From: Actinobacteria bacterium 69-20
GTDB taxonomy: Bacteria; Actinomycetota; Actinomycetes; Mycobacteriales; Nakamurellaceae
DNA: 64,000 nucleotides
Reading direction: 5' to 3'
NCBI GenBank assembly: GCA_001897425.1
Contig: MKSW01000001.1
Location: 1-64,000, forward strand
In this document: positions 8,996 through 17,578 of the stretch, in pieces
Position numbering within the stretch: the stretch's first letter is position 1
Layout: every line of letters starts with the position of its first letter
Program-made: the position numbers and the translations under genes
Notes under the pieces: generated by a model
What the model was told of the DNA's origin: nothing
Seen by the model: the letters and a program-made list of their open reading frames with translations, nothing else
The model's database searches: none

Positions 8996-10327
8996 GTGAG
9001 TGAACTCCGGACGGCCGAGCGCGGCAACGGATATGACTACGTTCCGGGCGGTGCCGGTGCGGTGACGCGGGCGGATGTGCTGGCCGCGGCGAGTCGTGCC
9101 CGATCGGCTTGCGATGCGATGGCGGCTGCCTCTTCGGCCGTGAAGGACGCGGCGCTCAAGGCCATGGCGACCGCGCTGCGCTCCCGGTCCGCCGAGATCC
9201 TCGCGTCCAACGGAGCGGACGTGGCGGCCGCGCGGGCGACAGGGACCGCCGAGGCGCTCATCGATCGGCTCGCGCTCTCCGACGCGCGGATCGAGGCGAT
9301 GGCGGACGGCTTGGAGCACCTAGCCGATCTGCCCGACCCGATCGGCACCGTGGCGCGGGGATCCGTGCTGCCGAACGGCCTGGAACTGCGCCAGGTGCGT
9401 GTGCCGCTCGGGGTGGTGGCGATCATCTACGAGGCGCGGCCGAACGTGACCGCGGACGCCGCCGGGATCGCGCTCAAGGCGGGAAACGCCGTGCTGCTGC
9501 GGGGTTCCGGATCGGCCTATGCCTCGAACAGCGTCATCGTCGATGTGCTGCGGGAGGCGGCGGCCTCGGCCGGGTTGCCGGCGGATGCGATCGTGCTGGT
9601 TCCCGGCACGGATCGCAGTTCGGTGACGCATCTGATGACGGCGCGCGGGCTGGTCGACGTGATCATCCCGCGCGGCGGGGCCGGGCTGATCCGCGCCGTC
9701 GTCGAGGGATCCACGGTGCCGGTGATCGAGACGGGGGTCGGCAACTGCCACGTGTACGTCGACGCGTCGGCCGACATCCCGATGGCGCTGGACATCCTGC
9801 TCAACTCCAAGACGCGGCGGCCGTCGGTCTGTAACGCCGCCGAGAACCTGTTGGTGCACAAGGACATTGCGCGTGAGTTCGTGCCGCTCGCCACGGCTGC
9901 GCTGGCGGCACAGGGCGTGACGATCCACGCCGAGCCGCGATTCGCGGAGTTGGCGGGGCCGGGGTCGACAGTGCCGGCGACCGACGAGGATTTCGATACC
10001 GAATACCTGGCGCTGGATATTGCGGCGGCCGTGGTAGACGGGCTCGACGAGGCGATCGGGCACGTCAAAAGGCACGGCACCGGACATACGGAGGCCATCG
10101 TCACCGGCGATCTCGCGGCGGCCCGGGAGTTCACCGGCCGTGTCGACGCGGCGGCGGTGATGGTGAACGCGTCGACGGCGTTCACCGATGGCGGCGAGTT
10201 CGGATTCGGTGCGGAGATCGGCATCTCGACGCAGAAGCTGCATGCGCGGGGGCCGATGGGTCTGCCGGAGTTGACGTCGACCAAGTACATCGTCACGGGG
10301 ACCGGCCAGGTAAGGCCCGTCGCGTGA
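8996..10327 (+). CDS. proA: Glutamate-5-semialdehyde dehydrogenase (gamma-glutamyl phosphate reductase)
   Basis: A 443-residue gamma-glutamyl phosphate reductase that uses NADPH to make glutamate 5-semialdehyde, the second step of proline synthesis. The catalytic cysteine is in [13 protein letters not shown] (about residue 279); the cofactor region contains YEARPNVT and [10 protein letters not shown]. The GTG at 8996 is preferred because AAGAGG lies 8 nt upstream; GTG 8987 is in frame and would add three residues. A near-match of the interspersed motif (9033-9044) falls in the variable N-terminus. The stop overlaps the nadD start (GTGA). Confidence 0.95.
   Translation: MSELRTAERGNGYDYVPGGAGAVTRADVLAAASRARSACDAMAAASSAVKDAALKAMATALRSRSAEILASNGADVAAARATGTAEALIDRLALSDARIEAMADGLEHLADLPDPIGTVARGSVLPNGLELRQVRVPLGVVAIIYEARPNVTADAAGIALKAGNAVLLRGSGSAYASNSVIVDVLREAAASAGLPADAIVLVPGTDRSSVTHLMTARGLVDVIIPRGGAGLIRAVVEGSTVPVIETGVGNCHVYVDASADIPMALDILLNSKTRRPSVCNAAENLLVHKDIAREFVPLATAALAAQGVTIHAEPRFAELAGPGSTVPATDEDFDTEYLALDIAAAVVDGLDEAIGHVKRHGTGHTEAIVTGDLAAAREFTGRVDAAAVMVNASTAFTDGGEFGFGAEIGISTQKLHARGPMGLPELTSTKYIVTGTGQVRPVA
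9033..9044 (-). repeat. Variant of the interspersed motif (one mismatch)
   Basis: ATGACTACGTTC differs from the consensus complement at one position and has the usual TATGAC and GGG flanks. It lies in the variable N-terminus of ProA. Confidence 0.5.
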
Positions 10328-10986
10328 ACGGGACCGAGACCGACACGGGCCGCTCGCGCCCGTCCGTCTTGCCCGGGGTCCGGCGACGGATCGGCGTCAT
10401 GGGCGGTACGTTCGATCCGATCCATCACGGCCATTTGGTCGCGGCATCCGAAGTGGCATCGCGATTCTCACTCGACACGGTGATCTTCGTGCCGACTGGC
10501 CAGCCGTGGCAGAAACATTCCGGCGGGGTGAGCACGGCGGAACACCGTTACCTGATGACGGTGATCGCGACGGCCTCGAATCCGCGGTTCACCGTGTCCA
10601 GGGTCGACCTCGACCGGGAGGGGCCGACCTATACCGTGGACACCCTGCGCGAACTGAGGGCGCAGTTCCCGGGCGACGAGTTGTACTTCATCACCGGCGC
10701 CGACGCGCTAGCCGCGATCATGAGTTGGAAGGACGCCGACGAGCTGTCGACCCTGGCGCGCCTGATCGGCGTCACGCGGCCCGGCTACCAGCTGTCCGAC
10801 CCGGATCTCCCGGGCGGATCGGTCACGCTGATAGAGGTTCCGGCGCTTGCGATCTCGTCAACCGACTGCCGGGAGCGGGTGCGGCGCGGTGAACCGGTCT
10901 GGTACCTGGTACCCGACGGCGTCGTGCAATACATCAGCAAACACCGACTGTACGTTCCCGATGTTCCCGGCCAGGAGGGCGCCTAA
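10324..10986 (+). CDS. nadD: Nicotinate-nucleotide adenylyltransferase
   Basis: A 220-residue NadD, which joins nicotinate mononucleotide to AMP to form deamido-NAD. The nucleotidyltransferase signature [12 protein letters not shown] (about 27-38) and the C-terminal [10 protein letters not shown] are present. The GTG start overlaps the proA stop, but it gives an N-terminal extension of about 24 residues before the conserved core; the ATG at 10399 would sit just before GGTFDP and is a less likely alternative. The order nadD-rsfS-phosphatase matches mycobacteria. Confidence 0.93.
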   Translation: MNGTETDTGRSRPSVLPGVRRRIGVMGGTFDPIHHGHLVAASEVASRFSLDTVIFVPTGQPWQKHSGGVSTAEHRYLMTVIATASNPRFTVSRVDLDREGPTYTVDTLRELRAQFPGDELYFITGADALAAIMSWKDADELSTLARLIGVTRPGYQLSDPDLPGGSVTLIEVPALAISSTDCRERVRRGEPVWYLVPDGVVQYISKHRLYVPDVPGQEGA

Positions 10987-11412
10987 GTGACAGCAACCGA
11001 ATCCGCCCGCGCGGCAGCGCTTATCGCGGCGCAGGCGGCGTCCGACAAGCACGGCACCGACGTGGTGATCATCGACGTGTCGGACCGGCTTCCGTTGACC
11101 GACTGCTTCGTGGTGGTCACCGCAGCCAACGAGCGGCAGGTCGGCGCGATCATCGACGAGGTGACGGAACAGTTGGCGCACCGCGGGGTCAAGGCGCTCC
11201 GCCGAGAGGGCGAGCGGGACGGTCGCTGGGTGCTGCTCGACTTCGGCGATGTCGTGGTGCACGTGCAGCACGCGGAAGAGCGCGTCTTCTACGCCCTGGA
11301 GCGGCTGTGGGGTGATTGCCCCACCATCCCGTTCGTCGATGACGCCTTGCCGGTGGCCGAGTCGGGGCTTGAGTCGGGGGCCGAGACTGTGCCGACGGTG
11401 ACGAGGGCTTGA
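10987..11412 (+). CDS. rsfS: Ribosome silencing factor
   Basis: A 141-residue RsfS (YbeB/Iojap family), which binds uL14 and blocks joining of the ribosomal subunits under starvation. The family core is visible as DVVIIDVSDRLPLTDCFVVVTA and WVLLDFGDVVVHV. The GTG start directly abuts the nadD stop, consistent with cotranscription. The C-terminal 25 residues are unconserved. Confidence 0.93.
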   Translation: MTATESARAAALIAAQAASDKHGTDVVIIDVSDRLPLTDCFVVVTAANERQVGAIIDEVTEQLAHRGVKALRREGERDGRWVLLDFGDVVVHVQHAEERVFYALERLWGDCPTIPFVDDALPVAESGLESGAETVPTVTRA

Positions 11413-11423
11413 GGACGTGACCC

Positions 11424-12068
11424 ATGGCACTGGACCACGTCATCGCGATGCGGCACGGCGAGACCGACTGGAACCTCGCCTTGCGCATGCAGGGGCATCG
11501 CGACATTCCGCTCAGCGAGGTGGGTCTCGCGCAGGCGAAGGCCGCTGCCGCGTCCGTCGGGGCGCTTGAACCGGACGTCATCGTTTCCTCCGACCTACAG
11601 CGCGCGCATGCCACGGCGGACGTGATCGGGCGGGTGACCGGCTTGTCGGTTCGCACCGACCGCCGGCTGCGCGAGACCTCGCTCGGCGAGTGGGAGGGCC
11701 TGAGCCGGGACGAGGTCCAAACGCGATGGCCGGATGAGTGGGAACGCTGGCGGCACAGCGACGCCCGGATCGCTCCGCCCGGCGGTGAGTCCCGGGTCGA
11801 GGTGGCGGCTCGCGCGCAGAGTGTGGTGGACGAACTGGACGCCGGTTCCTGCCGCACCGCCCTGCTGGTGACGCACGGCGGACTCATCGTGGGGCTCACC
11901 GGGCGTCTGCTGGGGCTGCCCGATGACTGTTGGGGAGACCTCGTCGGCGTCAGCAACTGCCACTGGGTGGTGCTGCACCGGGTGGTCGGGCGCTGGCGGC
12001 TGCACACCTACAACGGCGGGCTCGCAGGCATTGTGCCCCCCGTCGACGAGGAGATCGCCGACGATTGA
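11424..12068 (+). CDS. Histidine phosphatase family protein, GpgP-like
   Basis: A 214-residue member of the histidine phosphatase (phosphoglycerate mutase-like) superfamily. The catalytic RHGE motif is in IAMRHGETDWN at the N-terminus, and the second histidine is in LLVTHGGLIVGL. In mycobacteria the gene after rsfS encodes glucosyl-3-phosphoglycerate phosphatase (GpgP, Rv2419c), which acts in methylglucose lipopolysaccharide synthesis; that assignment is inferred from position and family, and a general phosphatase is possible. The start is 11 nt after rsfS. Confidence 0.85.
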   Translation: MALDHVIAMRHGETDWNLALRMQGHRDIPLSEVGLAQAKAAAASVGALEPDVIVSSDLQRAHATADVIGRVTGLSVRTDRRLRETSLGEWEGLSRDEVQTRWPDEWERWRHSDARIAPPGGESRVEVAARAQSVVDELDAGSCRTALLVTHGGLIVGLTGRLLGLPDDCWGDLVGVSNCHWVVLHRVVGRWRLHTYNGGLAGIVPPVDEEIADD

Positions 12069-12196
12069 CGGTGCCGGCTGAGGGTGGCGTCCGGCGATGC
12101 TGTCGGGCGGTGCTGCTTGACGTGGCAGGGTTGTCCACCTGTCCGATTTCCATCCCCATCGTCGCTCGGGCTCCGTTCGCATGTGGGCGGGATCGC

Positions 12197-12202
12197 TAGC
12201 GT
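12197..12202 (+). promoter_or_regulatory. Candidate -10 box of comEA (leaderless type)
   Basis: TAGCGT lies 6 nt before the comEA ATG and no ribosome binding site is visible, so the transcript may begin at the start codon. Confidence 0.4.
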
Positions 12203-12208
12203 GCTCGC

Positions 12209-13384
12209 ATGTTTCGCCGATCTTCAGACGCTATGCCTGCTCGTGGCCGGGCCGTCAGCCTGGTCGCCCGGGACCGCGTCATGGCACTGCGGTCGCACGG
12301 TGCCGGGGGGTCCGGCGCCGGGTCGCACTCGGGGTGGGTTCCCGGACCGGATGTCCCTTCGGCCGGCCCGCCGCCGCTGTTCGATGCGTTGGCGGGGGAA
12401 CCCTCGATAGACGCCGCTGGCCCGCAGTGCGCAGACGACGATGTGTGGTCCGCGGAGGATGACGACGCTGCTGAACCGCGTATAGCCACGCCGGCGACGC
12501 CGGAGCGCGCGGCCGGAACGGACGCGGAGACCGTGGGTGAACCAGGGGGGCGTGCCTGGGCGGCGCGGATGGTGGGATCGGGGCCGTGGGGGGCGCTCGC
12601 GGAGAAGTGGGTGCCGGATTCGATGCGGGACGCCCGGATCACTCCGGGCCGCCGCGGCGCGGCACTGCTGTCCGTCATTGCTGCGTTGGCCGCCGTGGTC
12701 GCCGCCGTGGGGGTGTGGTGGAGCAGGCCCGAGCCCACGCCGGTGCTCGGTGCCGCGTCATCGGCCGATCCGTCAGCGGTAGGGACATTCGGTGTCGAAC
12801 CGACGATCAGCGGATCCCGACCCGGCGGTGCCGCGACAGGTTCTTCGGCCACCGGCGGCACACCGGGAACCGGCGACCCGTCCGGCGCGGCCACGACCGC
12901 GGCTTCCACCGCGCCGACGCGACCGCACGATCCGATCCTGGTGTCCGTGACCGGGCGCGTGCGGAACCCCGGACTCGTCACCGTGCCCGCCGATGCGCGC
13001 GTCGCCGATGCCATCGCGGCGGCCGGCGGTGTCCTGGACTCCGCGGAACTCACCGGCATCAATCTCGCGGCGCACGTCACCGACGGAGCGTCCGTGGTGG
13101 TCGCGGGGCCGAACGGCAGCAGCGTCGATGCGGAGACCGTCGTGGCCGGTCCCGACTCGACGGCCGGCGGACACGGCGCCGGCCCGGACGCCGCGCTGAT
13201 CAACATCAACACCGCGGATTCGCAGGCCCTGCAACAGCTCTCAGGGGTAGGGCCGGTGACGGCCGGCGCGATCATCGAATACCGCTCGCAACACGGCCGG
13301 TTCACCGATCTGAAACAGTTGCAGGAGGTTCCCGGGATCGGACCCGCGACGTTCGCCCGCATTGCGCCGCACGTGACGTTGTGA
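12209..13384 (+). CDS. comEA: ComEA family helix-hairpin-helix DNA-binding protein
   Basis: A 391-residue membrane-anchored DNA receptor protein. It has a long acidic, Pro/Gly-rich cytoplasmic N-terminus (1-150), a transmembrane helix (LLSVIAALAAVVAAVGVWW, about 152-172), a Thr/Gly-rich spacer, a SLBB domain (VTGRVRNPGLVTVPADARV, about 246-300) and a C-terminal pair of helix-hairpin-helix motifs (ININTADSQALQQLSGVGP and LQEVPGIGPATFARI). In competent bacteria ComEA binds incoming double-stranded DNA outside the membrane and passes it to ComEC, encoded next. Actinobacterial homologues are widespread, but transformation is rarely shown. The N-terminal region is longer than in the classical Bacillus protein. 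Confidence 0.9.
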   Translation: MFRRSSDAMPARGRAVSLVARDRVMALRSHGAGGSGAGSHSGWVPGPDVPSAGPPPLFDALAGEPSIDAAGPQCADDDVWSAEDDDAAEPRIATPATPERAAGTDAETVGEPGGRAWAARMVGSGPWGALAEKWVPDSMRDARITPGRRGAALLSVIAALAAVVAAVGVWWSRPEPTPVLGAASSADPSAVGTFGVEPTISGSRPGGAATGSSATGGTPGTGDPSGAATTAASTAPTRPHDPILVSVTGRVRNPGLVTVPADARVADAIAAAGGVLDSAELTGINLAAHVTDGASVVVAGPNGSSVDAETVVAGPDSTAGGHGAGPDAALININTADSQALQQLSGVGPVTAGAIIEYRSQHGRFTDLKQLQEVPGIGPATFARIAPHVTL

Positions 13385-13390
13385 GTCACG

Positions 13391-15859
13391 GTGCCCGTGC
13401 GCCGCCGGTGGACCGAGCCGGAAGCCCCGCCACCGATCGACCTGCGACTCGTTCTGCCGGCGCTCGCCGTGTGGGCGGGATGTCTCGTTGGGCTGTGGGC
13501 GACCGCAGCGGCGTGGTGGGTCGCGGGTGCAGGCGTCGTCGTCGCCGCCGGCTGCGGGGTCGCCGCGAGAGTAGGCGGCCGGAGGGTTGCCGGCCTGATC
13601 GCCGTCCTGGCCTGCCTGTCCGCCGCAACGATTCTTGCCGCCGTGCGCATGCAGGCGGCGGCCCATGACCCGATCGTGGTCGCCGCCGGGGTGGGGGACT
13701 GGGTCACGGTCGATGTCGTCGTGACGGGTGACCCGGTGGCGGTGCGAACGAGGTTCTCCGCCGCCGGTCCGGGCGCGGACGCGGTGGGCGCGGCGGTGGA
13801 CGGCACGAACCGGCCTGGGCTGGCTGACGGGGCTCGCGCCGCCGAGGGGCGATGGCGCATCGCCGCCCGCGCCGTCGACGTCACGGTCCGCGGGCGCACC
13901 GTGCGATCAGGAGCCGCCGTGACGATCTTCAGTGACGGGCCCGCGTGGGCATCCCTGGTGACAGCACAGACGATCCGAACGAGCGGCACGGCAGCTCCCG
14001 ACGCATTCGGGGCGCTGCCTGGGGTGACGATCAGGCCGCACGGCGATCCGCTCCTCATCGCGGGCGTGCCCTGGTGGGGTGCATGGGCGGGTAGCGCGCG
14101 GGCTGCTCTCGCACGGTCGGCCGGCGCGCTGGATCCGGACCGTGGCGGGCTGCTTCGCGGGCTGGTCGTCGGCGACACGCGGGGCATCGGTCCGGCCTTG
14201 TCCGGCGATGCCAAGACGGCGGGGCTGACGCACCTGGTCGCGGTCTCCGGCACGCACATGGCTGTGGTCAGCGGTGCCGTGTTCGTGCTGCTGCGACGAT
14301 TCGGTCCGCGCGTGTCGTCGATCATGGCGGCCGGTGCCTTGGCCGCCATGGTCGTCCTGGTCGGCCCCGAGCCGTCCGTGCTGCGGTCGGTCGTCATGGG
14401 AATGATCGCTGTCGCCGCTGCCGTGCTCGGACGGCCCCGCGCCGCCCTGCCGGCGCTGTCCGCTGCCGTGTTCACGCTCCTCCTCATCGACCCGACACTG
14501 GCGGTATCGGTCGGATTCGCGCTGTCCGTGCAGGCCACGGCGGCGTTGGTGCTGCTGGCACCGCCGTGGACGCGGGCCCTGCAACGGCGCGGCATGCCAC
14601 CTGGCTGGGCCACCCTGCTGGCGCTGCCGGTCGCGGCGCATATCGCGACCATGCCCGTCATCGCCTCCATCAGCGGAAGCGTGTCGCTCGTCGCCATTCC
14701 CGCCAATATCGCGGTGGCGCCGGTGGTCGCACCGGCGCTCTTACTCGGACTGGCCTGTCTCATCGCCGGGCCATGGTGGCCGCAGGCCGGGGCGACGATC
14801 GCGCGCATCGACGGGCCGCTCCTCGGTTGGATCACCGGCACCGCGCATCGCCTCGCCCGGTGGCCGTCCGCCACGGTGCCCTGGCCCGCCAGCCCGGCCG
14901 GTGTACTGGTGCTGGCCGGGCTGATCGTCGTCGCGCTCGAACTGACGCGTCACCGCCGGCTGCGGGCCGCTGTTCTGGCGGCGGCCCTCGGTGCGGCCGT
15001 CATCGTGATCCCGGCTCGGGTCGTTGCCATCGGCTGGCCGGTCGACGGCTGGTTGATGACGGTCTGCGAGGTGGGGCAGGGTGACGCGATCGTTCTTTCC
15101 ACCGGGGTCGAGGGCAGCGCGGTGGTGGTGGACACCGGCCCCGACCCCGATGCGATCGACGGATGCCTGCGACGACTGGGAGTCACCTCGATCGCGCTGC
15201 TCGTGATCACCCACCTGCACGTGGACCACGTCGATGGGCTCGCTGGCGCGATCCGCGGGCGCACGGTCGGCCGGATCGGCCTCGGCCCGGACCGGTCGTC
15301 ATCGTCGGGGCTCGCGGCGATAGCGGCTGCCGCCGACGCGAAGGGCGCCCCGGTCTTCCCGATGGTCCCCGGGCAGGCCCTGCGGATCGGTGAGCTTTCG
15401 ATCGACGTGCTTGGACCGTCCGACGAGTTCTACGGCACGGCATCCGATCCCAACAACGACTCGGTCGTCTTTCGCGCAACCCACCGGGGCGTGCGCATGC
15501 TGTTGACCGGCGACATCGAGCGCGAGGCTCAGGGCGCGCTACTGGCCGCGCATGTCGACCTGCGTGCCGAAGTGCTGAAGCAACCGCATCATGGCTCGTC
15601 GAAGTTGTTGCCCGAGTTCGTCGAAGCGGTGGATCCGCAGGTGGCCGTCATCGGGGTGGGGGCCGGCAACGACTACGGCCATCCGTCGGACGCCGCGTTA
15701 CAGATCGATCGGGATGCCGGTGTGACGACGATCCTGCGGACGGACGTCGACGGCGACGTCCAGGTTTGCGAGACGGAGGCCGGCGTCGGCACCGTATCGC
15801 GCGGTGCCAGCCTGGTCGGCGTGCGGGGGCGCGTCGTCGCCGGGGTTTCCGGCTGGTGA
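13391..15859 (+). CDS. comEC: ComEC/Rec2 family DNA internalisation protein
   Basis: An 822-residue polytopic membrane protein. The N-terminal membrane and soluble part (DUF4131-like) is followed by the Competence membrane domain (GLVVGDTRGI and THLVAVSGTHMAVVSG are hallmarks) and a C-terminal metallo-beta-lactamase domain with THLHVDHVDG (about residue 606), LTGDIE and LKQPHHGS. The beta-lactamase domain is thought to degrade one strand while the membrane domain forms the channel. It starts with GTG 6 nt after comEA. Full length and intact motifs argue for a working protein. Confidence 0.93.
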   Translation: MPVRRRWTEPEAPPPIDLRLVLPALAVWAGCLVGLWATAAAWWVAGAGVVVAAGCGVAARVGGRRVAGLIAVLACLSAATILAAVRMQAAAHDPIVVAAGVGDWVTVDVVVTGDPVAVRTRFSAAGPGADAVGAAVDGTNRPGLADGARAAEGRWRIAARAVDVTVRGRTVRSGAAVTIFSDGPAWASLVTAQTIRTSGTAAPDAFGALPGVTIRPHGDPLLIAGVPWWGAWAGSARAALARSAGALDPDRGGLLRGLVVGDTRGIGPALSGDAKTAGLTHLVAVSGTHMAVVSGAVFVLLRRFGPRVSSIMAAGALAAMVVLVGPEPSVLRSVVMGMIAVAAAVLGRPRAALPALSAAVFTLLLIDPTLAVSVGFALSVQATAALVLLAPPWTRALQRRGMPPGWATLLALPVAAHIATMPVIASISGSVSLVAIPANIAVAPVVAPALLLGLACLIAGPWWPQAGATIARIDGPLLGWITGTAHRLARWPSATVPWPASPAGVLVLAGLIVVALELTRHRRLRAAVLAAALGAAVIVIPARVVAIGWPVDGWLMTVCEVGQGDAIVLSTGVEGSAVVVDTGPDPDAIDGCLRRLGVTSIALLVITHLHVDHVDGLAGAIRGRTVGRIGLGPDRSSSSGLAAIAAAADAKGAPVFPMVPGQALRIGELSIDVLGPSDEFYGTASDPNNDSVVFRATHRGVRMLLTGDIEREAQGALLAAHVDLRAEVLKQPHHGSSKLLPEFVEAVDPQVAVIGVGAGNDYGHPSDAALQIDRDAGVTTILRTDVDGDVQVCETEAGVGTVSRGASLVGVRGRVVAGVSGW

Positions 15860-15926
15860 CCGTTCGGTGACCGCCCCGGTGACCGCCCCGCGACGATGTG
15901 TCCGACCCGGCTGGCACGATGGTCCC

Positions 15927-16898
15927 GTGCCCACATCGGAGACCGTGCCGACGCTCGTTCTGCTCCGCGGCGACGAGCAGCTCCTGGTCGACCGCGCCGT
16001 GCACCGGATCACCGCAGCCGCGCGCAAGGCGGATCCGGAGACCGAACGGCGCGAGGCGGCCTGCGCCGGGCTGACGGTCGGTGAGTTCGCCGATCTGGTG
16101 GCGCCGAGCCTGTTCGCGGAACCGCGGGTGGTGCTGCTGCGCGGTGCGCAGGACGCGGCCAAGGACGCCGCCGATGCGGTGTTGGCGTATGCGGCGGCGC
16201 CGGTGGAGGGCGTCACGCTGGTGGTGCACCACAGCGGCGCTGCCCGGAACAAGCCCCTCATCGACGGCCTGACGCGATCCGGCGCGGCGGTCGTACTCTG
16301 TGCGCCCATCACGCGACCGGCGGACCGCATCGAGTTCGTCCGCGGCGAGATCCGGGCGGCCGGCGGAACGACGACGCCCACGGCGGTCGCCGCGCTCATC
16401 GACGCGGTGGGCAACGATCTCGCGGAACTCGCGTCGGCCGCGAGCCAGCTAGTCGCCGATACCGGTGGCATGGTCGACGAGTCCGCAGTGCACAGATACC
16501 ACCGGGGCCGGGCCGAGGCCTCGGGGTTCGCGGTGGCGGACCTGGTGATCGCAGGGAACACGGCCGCGGCCCTGGAGGCGCTCCGGTGGGCGCTCATCGT
16601 CGGCGAGCCGCCGGTCCGGATCGCCGACGCACTCGCCGGCGGCGTCCGCACGGTAGCCAAGGTCGCCGGCGCGGCCGGTGGCAGTTCCGCCCTGCTCGCC
16701 GCGCAGCTGGGCATGCCGCCGTGGAAGATCGACAAGGCGCGCGGACCGGCCCGCGCATGGTCGCCTGCGGGCCTCGCCGCGGCCATGGGCATCGCGGCCG
16801 AGCTGAACGCCGAGGTCAAGGGCGGGGCGGCCGACGTCGGCTATGCCCTCGAACGTGCCGTGCTCGGAATCTCCCGAGCGCGTCGGATCCCGCGCTAG
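15927..16898 (+). CDS. holA: DNA polymerase III subunit delta
   Basis: A 323-residue clamp-loader delta subunit, which opens the sliding clamp during replication. It begins VPTLVLLRGDEQLLVDRAV, followed by the AAA+-like region and a helical collar region (VADLVIAGNTAAALEALRWAL). The GTG at 15927 places the conserved LLRGDE ten residues in. The comEA-comEC-holA order with rpsT opposite is the standard actinobacterial arrangement. It ends at a bidirectional terminator. Confidence 0.92.
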   Translation: MPTSETVPTLVLLRGDEQLLVDRAVHRITAAARKADPETERREAACAGLTVGEFADLVAPSLFAEPRVVLLRGAQDAAKDAADAVLAYAAAPVEGVTLVVHHSGAARNKPLIDGLTRSGAAVVLCAPITRPADRIEFVRGEIRAAGGTTTPTAVAALIDAVGNDLAELASAASQLVADTGGMVDESAVHRYHRGRAEASGFAVADLVIAGNTAAALEALRWALIVGEPPVRIADALAGGVRTVAKVAGAAGGSSALLAAQLGMPPWKIDKARGPARAWSPAGLAAAMGIAAELNAEVKGGAADVGYALERAVLGISRARRIPR

Positions 16899-16921
16899 GC
16901 GCCCGGAATCGCACAGACGCA

Positions 16922-16955
16922 AGAGCAGCCGGTCGGGATCCCGACCGGCTGCTCT
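16922..16955. terminator. Bidirectional terminator between holA and rpsT
   Basis: A 34-nt perfect palindrome (17 nt each side of centre 16938/16939) between convergent holA and rpsT. It can fold as a 15-bp stem with a GATC loop on either strand. Confidence 0.85.
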
Positions 16956-17018
16956 CGAAAATTCGTGACAAACGGAGTCGGCCGGCGCAGCGCGTGCCGA
17001 CCGTGCTACTGCGCAGAA

Positions 17019-17279
17019 CTACAGCGAGTTCGCCCGCTGCGCCAATGCCGACTTGCGGTTGGCGGCCTGATTGGCGTGGATCACACCCTTGCTGACGGCC
17101 TTGTCCAGATCGCGTGACGCGGTCTGGAGGGCGGTGAGGGCGGTTTCCTTGTCTCCGGCGTCAGCGGCCGTGCGGAAGCGCCGCACCGACGTTTTCAGCG
17201 CGGACCGGACCGACTTGTTGCGCTGCCGCGCCTTCTCGTTGGTCTTGATGCGCTTGATCTGGGACTTGATGTTGGCCAC
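17019..17279 (-). CDS. rpsT: Small ribosomal subunit protein bS20
   Basis: An 86-residue bS20, which binds 16S rRNA early in 30S assembly. It starts [21 protein letters not shown], with GTG as first codon at 17279 and AAAGG upstream, and ends [14 protein letters not shown] longer frame upstream exists but is unconserved. It is transcribed against holA and divergently from lepA. Confidence 0.96.
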   Translation of the reverse strand: MANIKSQIKRIKTNEKARQRNKSVRSALKTSVRRFRTAADAGDKETALTALQTASRDLDKAVSKGVIHANQAANRKSALAQRANSL

Positions 17280-17434
17280 GCCGGATTGCCTTTGTGTCGT
17301 CGGGAATGTCGTTCGTCTGGGTCGTACTCGGTCCGTGCTCGGGTCTTGTTTTCGCGCCACGCGCACACCGACAGGTCAGCCTACCAGGGTGCGTCCGCCT
17401 GCGCGAACCGCTCGGCCGCGCCTCACCGGAACGA

Positions 17435-17446
17435 CTATGACGGTGT
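17435..17446 (-). repeat. Interspersed motif GAACNNCGTCAT, copy 5
   Basis: Exact match (ATGACGGTGTTC on plus) in the 299-bp gap between divergent rpsT and lepA. Confidence 0.8.
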
Positions 17447-17578
17447 TCCCGCCCGATCACCATCGGTGAGGCAGACGCCGTCGGGCCGGCAGCGCGGTCG
17501 GAACGTGGGACGATAGACGGCGCACCGCTCGACCGGTCACCTGACGAAACCCACGTACGACTGGAGATACCGCACCTC

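Noticed and set aside
12196..14874. A very long open frame on the minus strand opposite comEA and comEC.
   Set aside because: The translation is Ala/Thr/Pro/Arg-rich with no domain; it is an antisense shadow caused by GC-rich codon positions. Similar shadows lie opposite most genes here.
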